This document shows, piece after piece, positions 43,964 through 52,753 of a DNA stretch of 64,000 bases. Source of the stretch: JAHDFB01 sp965658745 (GTDB lineage: Bacteria; Bacteroidota; Bacteroidia; Chitinophagales; Saprospiraceae). The number at the start of each line of letters is the position of its first letter. Position 1 is the first letter of the stretch. Where the stretch lies: assembly GCA_965658745.1 (NCBI GenBank), contig CBFHTK010000004.1, forward strand, positions 170,786 to 234,785, given 5' to 3'. The notes under the pieces were generated by a model. It searched no databases. It was not told the DNA's origin and saw only the letters and a list, made by a program, of their open reading frames with translations. The translations under genes and the position numbers were made by a program.

Positions 43964-45508
43964 ATGAAATCAATTCTACTTACCACGATCTATCTACTGT
44001 TTGTGTTTTTAGCGCAAGCTCAGAGTGATTTACCGAAACTCACCGTGACTGGAGCCGAGTTTACGGACGCAGGTGTTTATCATATTTCCTATGAGATTAA
44101 TGATGCAGATAGTGATTTATTTGAAGTGTCAGTCTTGATGTCAAAAGATAAGGGTCTCACATACGAACCGTATGATGAGTTTGTCGATGGAGATGGGCAG
44201 GTTAATGGCGTTGGTGATCATATCCTAAGCTTGAATTATACGGAATTTGATGCAATTAGAATTGTAGTTGATGATCTATTTGAATTTTCAATTGAAGAAG
44301 TCGTTGCTAGTGTAGATAGCAACAGATTGAGAGATTATCTCGAAAGTATTGTAGGTATAAGGCACTATATTGAGGATCCAGGGAAGCTTGAGGAAGTACG
44401 TGATTTCGTGCACACAGAGTTGTATAACACATGCAGAGATACTTCAAGTCAGAGTTTCTTGTACAATAATATCTGGGAAGGGAAGAACCTATTTGGATGG
44501 CAGCAAGGAACCACGACAGATAAGGAGCCTTTTCTAGTAGGAGGACACTACGACAGTGTGGACGAGTCACCAGGTGCAGATGACAACGGTACTGCGGTAG
44601 CTGGAATGCTAGAAATTTCTAAAGTTTTTGAAGATTTTGGGTTTAATTATCCTATCATGTATTCGGCTTGGGACTTTGAAGAGCAAGGATTAGTAGGTAG
44701 TACATTCTATGTGACCAATAAAGAAGCCGATATCGATATTCAAGCTTATCTTAATCTTGAGATGATTGGATATTATTCGGACAAACCAAATTCTCAAACC
44801 TTGCCAGTTGGATTTGACTTTTTGTTTCCTGAGATTACCGCTCAGATTGCGGACAATGAGTTTCGAGGAGATTTCCTTACAAATGTTGGCAATGCGGGTA
44901 GTTCAAATCAGTTGATGCTAGATTTTGAGTCCATATCATCCACATATGTCCCAGAACTTTCAGTGATTAGTGTACCATCTCCTGGAGAGGGTACTAGTGT
45001 GCCAGATTTGTTGAGGAGTGATCATGCTCCTTTTTGGTTTCAAGGAATTCCCGCTGTAATGCTGACTGATGGATCAGAGTTTAGAAACAAGAATTATCAC
45101 ACACCATTAGACGTTATAGATTCTTTAAATTTTGAATTCTATTCAAACGTAGTAAAAGCTTCTGTAGCATATCTAGCTGAAAAAGCTGAGATTCATCACA
45201 AAGGTGTTGCTCAAGTCAGTATTGACGATTTTACTACTCATATCTCCAACCCTGAAGTTACATCATTAATTACCTGCAATTATGTTCAAGGATCGAAGTT
45301 TCTATCGATTCATTGGAATGAGTCAGTTTCCGCAGCTATAGACTGGAAACTAGTCGATATGCAGGGAAGAATGATTGAAGCTGGCAATCTAAGTCAAAGT
45401 GGCGTCGATTCTAAGATTACCCTAGAGGAGCTCATCCCTGGAGCTTATATTTTTTCAGCAATTGATGATCATGGAGTTACCTTGACATATCAATTTGTGG
45501 TGGAATAA
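43964..45508 (+). CDS. Secreted M28-family metallopeptidase with T9SS-like end
   Basis: 514-aa exported di-zinc aminopeptidase-type enzyme. A signal peptide (IYLLFVFLAQAQ) is followed by an N-terminal beta domain (about 20-110). The M28 core has the zinc ligands and catalytic residues in order: GGHYDS (His195, with Asp197), PGADDNGT (bridging Asp206), DFEEQG (Glu239/Glu240), LNLEMIG (Glu266 region) and NYHTPLDVID (last His). SDHAPFW is also typical. The last 80 residues look like a T9SS sorting domain (WKLVDMQGRMIEAG, LEELIPGAYIFSA, YQFVVE). Probably releases amino acids from peptides outside the cell. Confidence 0.9.
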   Translation: MKSILLTTIYLLFVFLAQAQSDLPKLTVTGAEFTDAGVYHISYEINDADSDLFEVSVLMSKDKGLTYEPYDEFVDGDGQVNGVGDHILSLNYTEFDAIRIVVDDLFEFSIEEVVASVDSNRLRDYLESIVGIRHYIEDPGKLEEVRDFVHTELYNTCRDTSSQSFLYNNIWEGKNLFGWQQGTTTDKEPFLVGGHYDSVDESPGADDNGTAVAGMLEISKVFEDFGFNYPIMYSAWDFEEQGLVGSTFYVTNKEADIDIQAYLNLEMIGYYSDKPNSQTLPVGFDFLFPEITAQIADNEFRGDFLTNVGNAGSSNQLMLDFESISSTYVPELSVISVPSPGEGTSVPDLLRSDHAPFWFQGIPAVMLTDGSEFRNKNYHTPLDVIDSLNFEFYSNVVKASVAYLAEKAEIHHKGVAQVSIDDFTTHISNPEVTSLITCNYVQGSKFLSIHWNESVSAAIDWKLVDMQGRMIEAGNLSQSGVDSKITLEELIPGAYIFSAIDDHGVTLTYQFVVE

Positions 45509-45821
45509 CGGTGTGTAAGCTCATGAAATGTCTGTTTTTTTCGCTCAATTAGTCATGTTTCGAGCGTTTTTGGTCTGGTTTTTTGTGCTCTACAATTCAG
45601 AAATGCTATTATTTTGGTCGGTCTGATTGTTTGTTTTTTTGTACATTTTACACATATAGTATAAAATAATATGTGTTTTTGTACATATTGTAAAATCTCC
45701 ATTTAGAATCAAATGTATATTTGCATTGACAAATATACTAAGATAAGAGATCAATTTTGACGAGCGTTGCTGGATTACAACGCATTGTTTTCGAGATCTG
45801 CAAAAGACAAAAATTAGATTT
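45509..45821. promoter_or_regulatory. Regulatory region with 11-base direct repeat and inverted repeat
   Basis: Between the M28 gene and the lipoprotein gene. TTTTTGTACAT occurs at 45636-45646 and again at 45676-45686, 40 bases apart. Between them ACACATAT (45650-45657) and ATATGTGT (45669-45676) form a perfect 8-bp inverted repeat. Downstream, TATATTTG (45716-45723) matches the -7 consensus, about 100 bases before the lipoprotein ATG. The layout suggests an operator above the promoter. A weak CGCTC/GAGCG stem with T-run (45542-45571) may end the M28 transcript. Confidence 0.4.
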
Positions 45822-46439
45822 ATGAAGTATGCTTTTATTTTTACGGCATTGGCAGTTCTGGTCATGAGTTCTTGCGGGAGGGATTGTGAAAAGGTTCTAG
45901 ACGGCCAAGTGGTGGATATGAACACTGGTGAAGCACTTGAAAATGTTCAAGTCATTGCTACAGGAGCGGAAGAAACAGGAAGTATTGGTAGACAGTTTTA
46001 TACCCTAGATCCAGTATTTACGAATGAAAATGGAATGTTTAGTGTTTCAATAGAAGAAGATATATACCTATGGGAATATACCCTGGAATTGGAGGGTTAT
46101 GTGGGGGCTAATCTTATTAATAAGGGATTTATCGAGAATGTTTCTTGCGGTTCACGCTCTGTAGAATTAGCTATGCAACCAATCGCTTACGTAGATATTA
46201 ATGTGATTGAAGATCAAAATCTTAACGGCAATAGGGCAATAATCACAACTGACTTTCCTAGTGCAGAGAATGCTTTTATTTTAGGCCTCGGTGATACTCA
46301 GAGAATTCCAGTAATTGCTAGTGAATCATTTGAGATTAGAATAAATATTTACAATGAACTCGATGAACTTCAAAAAGGAGATACAGTAACTGTAGATTTA
46401 GTAAAAGGCGCTTCACAAATTCTGGAGATCGGAATCTAG
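45822..46439 (+). CDS. Lipoprotein with carboxypeptidase-like regulatory domain
   Basis: 205-aa lipoprotein. The signal peptide ends in lipobox VMSSC (Cys18). The next 100 residues form a CarboxypepD_reg-like beta-sandwich (LDGQVVDMNTGEALENVQV, FTNENGMFSVSI, LELEGYVG); the rest is a second beta-rich part (VDINVIEDQNLNGNRAII, SFEIRINIYNELDEL). Such small proteins sit on the outer membrane of Bacteroidota; their role is unknown. A perfect terminator follows and the upstream region has repeats that may be operators. Confidence 0.7.
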   Translation: MKYAFIFTALAVLVMSSCGRDCEKVLDGQVVDMNTGEALENVQVIATGAEETGSIGRQFYTLDPVFTNENGMFSVSIEEDIYLWEYTLELEGYVGANLINKGFIENVSCGSRSVELAMQPIAYVDINVIEDQNLNGNRAIITTDFPSAENAFILGLGDTQRIPVIASESFEIRINIYNELDELQKGDTVTVDLVKGASQILEIGI

Positions 46440-46463
46440 TCAAAAGCAGAATCTAATTGAATT

Positions 46464-46502
46464 AAAAGCCATCCACAGTGAAAAAAATGGATGGCTTTTT
46501 TT
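46464..46502 (+). terminator. Rho-independent terminator
   Basis: AAAAGCCATCCA and TGGATGGCTTTT form a perfect 12-bp stem with a 12-base A-rich loop and a following T-run. It ends the lipoprotein transcript and may also serve the convergent operon. Confidence 0.9.
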
Positions 46503-46570
46503 ATGTTAAACGATCACAGAGGCAGCATTCGTTTTAGCACATCAATTGATATTTTTATATGCCCTTTTTA

Positions 46571-46975
46571 CTACATCATACCATCTTTTCTCAATAGATA
46601 GTAACTAAGTATTAGAAATCCCAATACGAGTATTGTTCCTATCAGCACTAAGAAACGCAGATTGGCAGGCAACAATTTTAAAATTGGATACTTGCCCAGT
46701 GATTCACTGAACGTTTGAATTCCAGATTCTTCATCGTCTTCTTCGTGATTGTTTAGACCCGCATCTTCAAGAACTTTAAATGCGTGGTCCTTATCTTTCG
46801 CATCAACTACGAGTTGAGCACCATTTTGCCCCATGGCATACACACCGTCCAATTGAAGTGTATTTTCATATAGACTTTCGTAGGCGATTTCAGCATTGTC
46901 AAGTGCTAACTTAGCTAAAGATAAACGAGTTATGTTGGTTGTTTCGAAGACTTGAATGCGGTTCTCTTCGCTCAT
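46571..46975 (-). CDS. DUF2007-family protein with C-terminal membrane helix
   Basis: 134-aa protein of the DUF2007 (putative signal-transducing) family. Residues 1-70 have the family fold: RIQVFETTNITRLSLAKLAL, LDNAEIAYESLYEN, then AQLVVDAKDKDHAFKVLEDAG. An acidic linker (HEEDDEESG) leads to a single membrane helix (LRFLVLIGTILVLGFLILSYY) with a short basic tail. I chose the ATG at 46975 because an upstream start adds 11 residues that do not fit the family. It is the last gene of a four-gene reverse run. The family has no proven function. Confidence 0.75.
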   Translation of the reverse strand: MSEENRIQVFETTNITRLSLAKLALDNAEIAYESLYENTLQLDGVYAMGQNGAQLVVDAKDKDHAFKVLEDAGLNNHEEDDEESGIQTFSESLGKYPILKLLPANLRFLVLIGTILVLGFLILSYYLLRKDGMM

Positions 46976-47017
46976 TGTAGTTGAATTTAGATGTAGAGTA
47001 GAAAGCAAGAATTTGGC

Positions 47018-47425
47018 TTACCTGTTCAAAGCAAATGTATAGCCAATATACAATAATTCGATGCATTCGTCAGTCACTTCGTCGGGATGAGTCAGTCTGA
47101 TGTGATTAGCATATGTGTCGCGATATTCAGTTACTTTGAAAATGAGTTTATGATCAACAGGTTCACCCGTATAGAACTTGATATCCATAGCTTTGGCCAT
47201 AGGTTTGATGATCATCCAAGCTCTTTTGTTCGTGAAAACAATACTATGAATCGAAGCACCCACCGAATGAGGTTGCCATTGCATTACGTGCTGTTCTATT
47301 TGGTCATATACCAATACAAAGTCGTCAGGCTTGCCAATAAAGAGTTCACCTATGTCTTTTTGACTGCACATATGTGACTGTTTATTCTTGTGGAACTTCC
47401 GATTACATCTAGGACAGGTCCACAT
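47018..47425 (-). CDS. DUF5655 protein with N-terminal zinc ribbon
   Basis: 135-aa cytosolic protein. It opens with Trp-Thr-Cys-Pro-Arg-Cys (Cys4, Cys7) and a second pair, His18 and Cys20 in SHMC, a small zinc-binding module. The rest is DUF5655: VYDQIEQHVMQWQPHSVGAS, IVFTNKRAWMIIKPMAKA, HIRLTHPDEVTDECIELLYI. The family is thought to bind nucleic acid or ligand, but this is not shown. It starts 2 bases after the zincin lipoprotein gene. A second DUF5655 domain is encoded at 50997-51545. Confidence 0.8.
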   Translation of the reverse strand: MWTCPRCNRKFHKNKQSHMCSQKDIGELFIGKPDDFVLVYDQIEQHVMQWQPHSVGASIHSIVFTNKRAWMIIKPMAKAMDIKFYTGEPVDHKLIFKVTEYRDTYANHIRLTHPDEVTDECIELLYIGYTFALNR

Positions 47426-47427
47426 CT

Positions 47428-48408
47428 CTAGTTTTTCAAGATTTCCTCAAGGGAGCTGATAAATTGTGGATCTTTGACTTCATCATCAGAGAAAATCATG
47501 GTAAAATGCTCAGCAAGTATTTCTTCGGGATGTATGATGTAGTTCGTATTGTTTCCTACTTTTTCTCGAAAATCTACAGCATCCCCAAATTCTAGAGTCA
47601 CTGGCATATCGTCTTTCATTACTACTGACTTGTCAGTACCTTCTCCTTCGACTACCAAAAGTAGTAGTTCCAAGTATTCGAAAAAACTTCCACCTGAGTA
47701 AGGCTTACTAGCATTGGTAATAATCACTACATCCTTTTGTCCATCTGCTGTCTGCACAGTTAAAAAATGTTCAAAGTGCGGCGCATCAGGGTTGGTGATT
47801 TTAGATGGTAATAATTGCTCGGGGTAGCTAAGTCGATCCATCTTTTGAAAGGAGATTGTATTGTAAAAGGCATCTCTTTTGACTGGATTTGCTCTAGAAA
47901 ATACATGAAATAATTCATGAAGAAATAAGCGAATTCCGGGGGTCGTCTTGAAAACGATGTAATTACCTCTTGTATAACCAGCAGCACCACCTTCTTCCAA
48001 GATAGTCGATTTTACCAGCTTGATTTCATCTGGTAAACTAAGTTGAATACCTTTTTCTTTCATTTTGGCGGCAGCCTCTTCAATCACTTTCGTTGTTTCT
48101 TCAATCTCCTTTTCTGTCCATGCTTGTGCTTGAGAACCTGCGTAGGTTAGATAGTCTTGCTCTTGATTTCCTTGTACATTATTGGTTTTTGAAGCAAAGT
48201 CAAAGGCGCTCTGAACTTGTGTAAATTCATCGGAAGTTGAAAGTAGTTTTGCTGCTTCCGTTTCTTCCACAAAGATTATCTTACTGTTCATGAAGGTAGT
48301 CGTTTTACTAGATTTTTCACTAGCCTTATTGCTGCACCCTACAAGGGTGAAAAGAATTATCGCTGCTAGCTGCATTATAGTCAAGCCTGTAAATTTCATG
48401 TCTTTCAT
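47428..48408 (-). CDS. Zincin-like lipoprotein with HExxH motif
   Basis: 326-aa predicted lipoprotein (lipobox TLVGC, Cys25). The middle carries a metalloprotease-type helix LFLHELFHVFSRANP (His164, Glu165, His168), and ILAEHFTMIF near the C-terminus supplies a Glu (Glu300) that could be the third zinc ligand, as in gluzincins. Before it, long helices rich in Glu/Lys (about 95-120). I do not recognise a named family. It could be a true peptidase or an inactive relative. It directly abuts the barrel lipoprotein gene (no gap) and the DUF5655 gene (2 bases), so all are one transcript. Confidence 0.7.
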   Translation of the reverse strand: MKDMKFTGLTIMQLAAIILFTLVGCSNKASEKSSKTTTFMNSKIIFVEETEAAKLLSTSDEFTQVQSAFDFASKTNNVQGNQEQDYLTYAGSQAQAWTEKEIEETTKVIEEAAAKMKEKGIQLSLPDEIKLVKSTILEEGGAAGYTRGNYIVFKTTPGIRLFLHELFHVFSRANPVKRDAFYNTISFQKMDRLSYPEQLLPSKITNPDAPHFEHFLTVQTADGQKDVVIITNASKPYSGGSFFEYLELLLLVVEGEGTDKSVVMKDDMPVTLEFGDAVDFREKVGNNTNYIIHPEEILAEHFTMIFSDDEVKDPQFISSLEEILKN

Positions 48409-48996
48409 TTAGTTAGTTCTGATGTCGTATGCAAGTCCTATTCCCGCTAGAAACGGGCTGTCTGCATTTGGAGCATAACCTAGATTGAGTCCGATTTTCC
48501 AGCGCTTATCCTTCTGTGAACTCAGCCCGGCTGTGAAGTTAGCTACAGGCCCATAATTCTGATCAGGATTGACAGCATACGTAGTAGCATTAAATTCAAG
48601 TGCTGGATTAAGCATTATATTGTATTTCGCTGTTTTATATGTGTAGAAAGCTAGTAATTGTGGTTGCATTCTGCGGACAAAGAATATATCATTATCTACG
48701 GATACCCCTAGAGCGAAGGCTCGTTTTTCAGTACTTGTTAGTGTGTATTTTAACTGCAGATCAGCTGCTCTGTTTGTATTTACCGCAATTCTCAAATCCA
48801 ACTCGTCTGAAATACCATAGCCAAATTGATATTCGAACATACCCCATCCGCCAAACTCGCCTAGAGGTGTAAATGCTTCTCCAGCAAATTGGTGAGACTT
48901 TTGTTTCTTTCCTATTGCGTCAGCTTCTACAAGGTTGTTGATCGAGAAGCAGCTCTGAAAAAGTACCGCTATTACTATAAAATATAATGCTTTCAT
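48409..48996 (-). CDS. Outer-membrane barrel-like lipoprotein
   Basis: 195-aa exported protein. The signal sequence ends in a lipobox-like LFQSC (Cys16). The rest alternates strands and Gly/Asp turns (GGWGMFEYQFGYGISDELDLRI shown as blocks GGWGMFEYQFG and ISDELDLRI; LGVSVDNDIFF; KIGLNLGYAPN; LAGIGLAYDI), like an eight- to ten-stranded barrel. No family recognised. First gene of the run to DUF2007; its stop is directly against the start of the zincin lipoprotein. Confidence 0.6.
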   Translation of the reverse strand: MKALYFIVIAVLFQSCFSINNLVEADAIGKKQKSHQFAGEAFTPLGEFGGWGMFEYQFGYGISDELDLRIAVNTNRAADLQLKYTLTSTEKRAFALGVSVDNDIFFVRRMQPQLLAFYTYKTAKYNIMLNPALEFNATTYAVNPDQNYGPVANFTAGLSSQKDKRWKIGLNLGYAPNADSPFLAGIGLAYDIRTN

Positions 48997-49116
48997 AATA
49001 TAGAGTATATGCCACTAAACTAAAAAAAAGCACCTAAAGGACTCTTAAATAGTTGTTATATTATGGGAACTTACGCAAGTTTGTAGTAACATGTACATCA
49101 TCAAACTTCACAATTC

Positions 49117-49710
49117 ATGAAAGTGAGATTTCCCTATACTGGAACCATTTTACTCGGGTCAAAATCGCCCCGACGCTCTCAACTTATGAAAGAAGCAGGG
49201 TTTAATATTGAAGTGAAAACGCTTGATGTTGATGAGCAATATCCAGAGGATACTCCGATTCCCGAAATTGCAGCCTTCATAGCAAAAAAAAAGGCAGATG
49301 AATATCTAAGTCTTTTGGATCACAAGCAGATAGGACTAACTGCAGACACAGTTGTTGCGCTGGAAGATCAAATCTTGGAGAAGCCAAATGATTTTGACGA
49401 AGCTTTTGAAATGCTTAGTCAGCTAAGTAGTCGATCCCACACCGTTTATACTGGTGTTTGTATTTTCAATAGCAAGAAAATGGATGTTTTTACTGGAGCT
49501 TCTGAAGTACATTTTAAACCTTTTTCAAATCGAGAAATCGAATACTATTTACTGAATTATGCCCCATATGATAAGGCTGGAAGTTATGGAATTCAAGAAT
49601 GGATCGGATTGACAAAAATTGAAAAGATTGTAGGATCCTATTCCAATATTATGGGTTTGCCATTGGAACTGGTATATGATCATTTGTATTCCTTTGATCA
49701 AAAAGTTTGA
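49117..49710 (+). CDS. maf: Maf-family nucleoside triphosphate pyrophosphatase
   Basis: 197-aa cytosolic house-cleaning enzyme hydrolysing dTTP/UTP or modified nucleotides to monophosphates. The signature ILLGSKSPRRSQLMKEAGF is clear; LTADTVVALEDQILEKP holds the catalytic Asp; SSRSHTVYTGVC and YDKAGSYGIQEW are conserved. Such YhdE-like members act on dTTP and UTP. Two bases separate it from aspartate kinase. Confidence 0.95.
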   Translation: MKVRFPYTGTILLGSKSPRRSQLMKEAGFNIEVKTLDVDEQYPEDTPIPEIAAFIAKKKADEYLSLLDHKQIGLTADTVVALEDQILEKPNDFDEAFEMLSQLSSRSHTVYTGVCIFNSKKMDVFTGASEVHFKPFSNREIEYYLLNYAPYDKAGSYGIQEWIGLTKIEKIVGSYSNIMGLPLELVYDHLYSFDQKV

Positions 49711-49712
49711 GT

Positions 49713-50975
49713 ATGAGAGTCTATAAATTTGGAGGTTCATCGGTACAAGATGTAGAAAGGATTAAAAATGTGGTAAGCATTCTAGATTCCGTGGATGAGC
49801 CGATTGTAGTAGTTGTTTCTGCGATGGGTAAGACTACCAATGCAATAGAGCAAGTTATCGAGTTGGCTTTCGCCCAAAAGGAAGATTCAGCAAAAGACTC
49901 ATGGAAAACTATATGCCAAAATCATATGGACCTGTCAAATGATCTTGATTGCATGGACTATTGCAACTCTCATTTGGAGAAATACCGTAGTCAGGGGCAA
50001 TCCATTCTAGACAATTACGCAAGGAAAGACAGAGACGAATTTTACGATCAATTGATTTCTTTGGGAGAACTTATGTCTTCGACAATCTTGACTGGTAGTA
50101 TGATTTCATCTAACTTGAAGGCAGTGCGAGTAGATGCCCGAGAGATGATAAAGACAGACGCGCGATTCCGATCAGCAAATATCAATTGGGGCACTACAAA
50201 GGATGCTGTAAGAGAAGCAATAAATACTGTAGGTGATGGTGTTCAGTACGTTGTAACACAAGGGTTTATAGGCAGTGAACCAGAAGGTCGCACAACGACT
50301 TTGGGCCGTGAAGGATCTGATTATACTGCTGCCATCATTTCGTACTGCATGGACGGAGAAAGCATGTCTGTATGGAAAGACGTGCCTGGAGTACTGACAG
50401 CTGATCCACGATTATTTCCGGATGCCACCTTGCTTCCCAGATTGAGCTATCGTGAGGCGATCGAGATGACGTACTACGGAGCGCAAGTAATTCACCCGAA
50501 AACAATCCAACCCATTCAAAGGAAGGAGATTCCATTATTTGTTAAGTCATTTCTTGATCCCAACTCCAAAGGCACTGAGATTAGCAAAGTAGGAGCTGCT
50601 CTCTATCCTCCGATGATAGTTGTCACTAAAGATCAATATTTGCTTGAGTTTTCTTCGAGAGATTTTTCATTCATTGCTGAATCCCATCTTTCGATGTTGT
50701 TTCGTAGATTCAATCACTATCGAATTCGCGTAAATTTAATGCGTAATACAGCGATCAGTTTTACGGTCTGCGTATCCGCTGAAAGGGATCGTCTTGATGC
50801 ACTCAAGGTGGATTTATCAGAAGCATTTGAAATTAAGGAGAGAGAGGGCTTGGAACTACTCACCGTTAGACATTACAACAATAGCACGATAGACTTTTTG
50901 AAAAAAGGACGCTCGGTAGTATTTGAAGAAATTCAAGATGTAACTTTTCAAATGGTAACTACGAAAGAAGGATAA
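49713..50975 (+). CDS. Aspartate kinase, monofunctional
   Basis: 420-aa enzyme phosphorylating aspartate, first step to lysine, threonine and methionine. The N-terminal signature YKFGGSSVQD starts at residue 4. VTQGFIGSEPEGRTTTLGREGSD and TADPRLFPDA are the nucleotide and aspartate sites. Residues about 285-420 hold two ACT-like regulatory domains, so feedback by lysine or threonine is likely. I chose the ATG at 49713 over a TTG overlapping the maf stop. No homoserine dehydrogenase domain is fused. Confidence 0.93.
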   Translation: MRVYKFGGSSVQDVERIKNVVSILDSVDEPIVVVVSAMGKTTNAIEQVIELAFAQKEDSAKDSWKTICQNHMDLSNDLDCMDYCNSHLEKYRSQGQSILDNYARKDRDEFYDQLISLGELMSSTILTGSMISSNLKAVRVDAREMIKTDARFRSANINWGTTKDAVREAINTVGDGVQYVVTQGFIGSEPEGRTTTLGREGSDYTAAIISYCMDGESMSVWKDVPGVLTADPRLFPDATLLPRLSYREAIEMTYYGAQVIHPKTIQPIQRKEIPLFVKSFLDPNSKGTEISKVGAALYPPMIVVTKDQYLLEFSSRDFSFIAESHLSMLFRRFNHYRIRVNLMRNTAISFTVCVSAERDRLDALKVDLSEAFEIKEREGLELLTVRHYNNSTIDFLKKGRSVVFEEIQDVTFQMVTTKEG

Positions 50976-50996
50976 AAGTGTAGTTGAGCTAATCTA

Positions 50997-51545
50997 TCAA
51001 ACAGATAATTCGTAGGCTTCTTTCATCCAGCCTATTAGCTCTTCGTCAACTTCTTCGATGCTATTTATTTTTACTCTATGCGTACACATTGTTCCAAATG
51101 GTCCCGAGTTACCAAGTCTGTCTTCGACAGGTTTGTTAGGTAATTTAAGCCCTAAGTCAATTCTAGTTTTAGTAGCAGGTTTAACCAAGACAAATTGCTT
51201 TTTACGTATAATACTCACACTTGTTTTCTTGGGAGTAACGGTGACGTCATTTCCAAATTGATTTACTGCGGCTAAGACCTTTTGGTAAATAGGGTAGAGA
51301 GCTTCCTTACCTGCATATTGGGCTTGAACCAAATCGACAGTTTCTTGTCCGTCTTCTCTAAATAGTGTGACAATAGTATTAGCAAAACCATGAGTTACTT
51401 GATGTTCTTTTTTGAGAAAATTTACGCCTTCAGAATGTTTTTTGAAGTCTTTGGTTTTGAGTACTTCTTTCCATTCTTCCAAAGACTTACCAGTTTTTGC
51501 TCGGAGATTCTCCAGCATCTTTTTTAGCATCTCATTGCTGTCCAT
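50997..51545 (-). CDS. DUF4287 plus DUF5655 protein
   Basis: 182-aa cytosolic protein with an N-terminal DUF4287 helical domain (LENLRAKTGKSLEEWKEVL, HSEGVNFLKKEHQVTHGFAN) and a C-terminal DUF5655 domain (YPIYQKVLAAVNQFG, VTVTPKKTSVSIIRKKQFV, TMCTHRVKINSIEEVDEELIGWM as separate blocks). Combined DUF4287-DUF5655 proteins are common in bacteria and are of unknown function. It is convergent with aspartate kinase. Confidence 0.85.
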   Translation of the reverse strand: MDSNEMLKKMLENLRAKTGKSLEEWKEVLKTKDFKKHSEGVNFLKKEHQVTHGFANTIVTLFREDGQETVDLVQAQYAGKEALYPIYQKVLAAVNQFGNDVTVTPKKTSVSIIRKKQFVLVKPATKTRIDLGLKLPNKPVEDRLGNSGPFGTMCTHRVKINSIEEVDEELIGWMKEAYELSV

Positions 51546-51711
51546 ATTTACTTGATTTTGGTTTCGTAGTAAAAATAGGGATTATTTTTTATGTCGAAAT
51601 GTGGCGAATTATGAGTTTGGGAATCAATTCTCAATTAGATCCAAATCTTTTCATAAGTAATACCCAAGCAGCTGGCTGTTGTATTCTAATTGACAGCTGT
51701 CGCTATTGTAT

Positions 51712-52692
51712 CTAAAATTCAAATTTTCCGACTGCCTTTTCACAGCCTTCCCAGAATGTCTTGATATTGGATGGGTCATAGAGTAATTCTTCAGGCGTGA
51801 TTATGTCGGGATAACCTGTCCATCCTTTGGAAGGGCCGTAAAAGTCAGCAGGGTTTGCCTTTGGATCCATAGCTGCTCGAATGATGCCTGTGGCTCCATC
51901 CTCGGGAGATTGGGCCTGCTTCATAAATTCAGAATCAGCATCCATGCCACCATCTTTAGCAGTCGTAACTTGTAGACTTGTTCTAGCTAAACCAGGATGC
52001 GCAACTAATGGCAGGACGTTATTTATTCCAGCATCTTGTAGTTTAGTCTTCAATCCGAAAGTAAAGACTGCATTTGCTAGTTTTGTTTGATGATAGCGCT
52101 CCCAACGCGGGCCTCTAAGTCCGGGAGTTGCATTTTCTGGTGCTTCATCTCCACCAAGATTTCCACCATTTTTCTCAAAGTATTCAGACTTGAGCGGACC
52201 TCCAAGTCTCGCCATCGAGCTGTGATTCACAATGCGCCCATCCGTACTTTTTCTTATAAGTGGAAATAGTTCTTTTGTTATCAGAAAGTGTGAAAGTACA
52301 TTGGTTTGCATCTGAATATCAAATCCATCTACTGTTGCTTGATCTCTGAGCGCCATTACCCCCGCATTGTTGACAAGCACGTCAATTACATCGTATTTTT
52401 TCTTGATCGCATCAATGGCTGAATTGACACGCTCGAAGTTTTGTAAGTCGCAATCCATTGGGTCGAAGTTGGCACCTGGCACAGTCTCTTTCAATTGCTC
52501 TAATGCGTCATTCGCTCTTCTACTGGGTCGATTGAGTAAGATCACAGATGCGCCTTTTCTTGCAAGTTCACGAGCGCAAAAGAAACCAGTACCACTAGTA
52601 GTACCTGTGATGGCGACCACCTTACCAGTCATGTCTTGCCCGTGATTATTCAATACTGCTTCTAGGTGGACAGTTGGGATCTTAGTTTCCAT
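51712..52692 (-). CDS. Short-chain dehydrogenase/reductase
   Basis: 326-aa NAD(P)-dependent oxidoreductase of the SDR superfamily. Glycine motif ITGTTSGTGFFCARELA, VLVNNAGVMA (NNAG), catalytic Ser in IVNHSSMARL and YHQTK (Tyr/Lys). Length and the LKSEYFEKNGGNLGG insert match the retinol-dehydrogenase-like group. I start it at 52692, since an extension would precede METKIPTVHL without family support. Substrate unknown. Upstream is an esterase gene at 61 bases. Confidence 0.88.
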   Translation of the reverse strand: METKIPTVHLEAVLNNHGQDMTGKVVAITGTTSGTGFFCARELARKGASVILLNRPSRRANDALEQLKETVPGANFDPMDCDLQNFERVNSAIDAIKKKYDVIDVLVNNAGVMALRDQATVDGFDIQMQTNVLSHFLITKELFPLIRKSTDGRIVNHSSMARLGGPLKSEYFEKNGGNLGGDEAPENATPGLRGPRWERYHQTKLANAVFTFGLKTKLQDAGINNVLPLVAHPGLARTSLQVTTAKDGGMDADSEFMKQAQSPEDGATGIIRAAMDPKANPADFYGPSKGWTGYPDIITPEELLYDPSNIKTFWEGCEKAVGKFEF

Positions 52693-52753
52693 ATTGCGTT
52701 TATTTATTTGTTTAAATGTCGTAATTATCATCTGAATCTAGAGAAGATATTGG

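Noticed and set aside
47087..47377. Forward 96-codon frame opposite the DUF5655 gene
   Set aside because: Shadow of the reverse gene, which has clear domain motifs.
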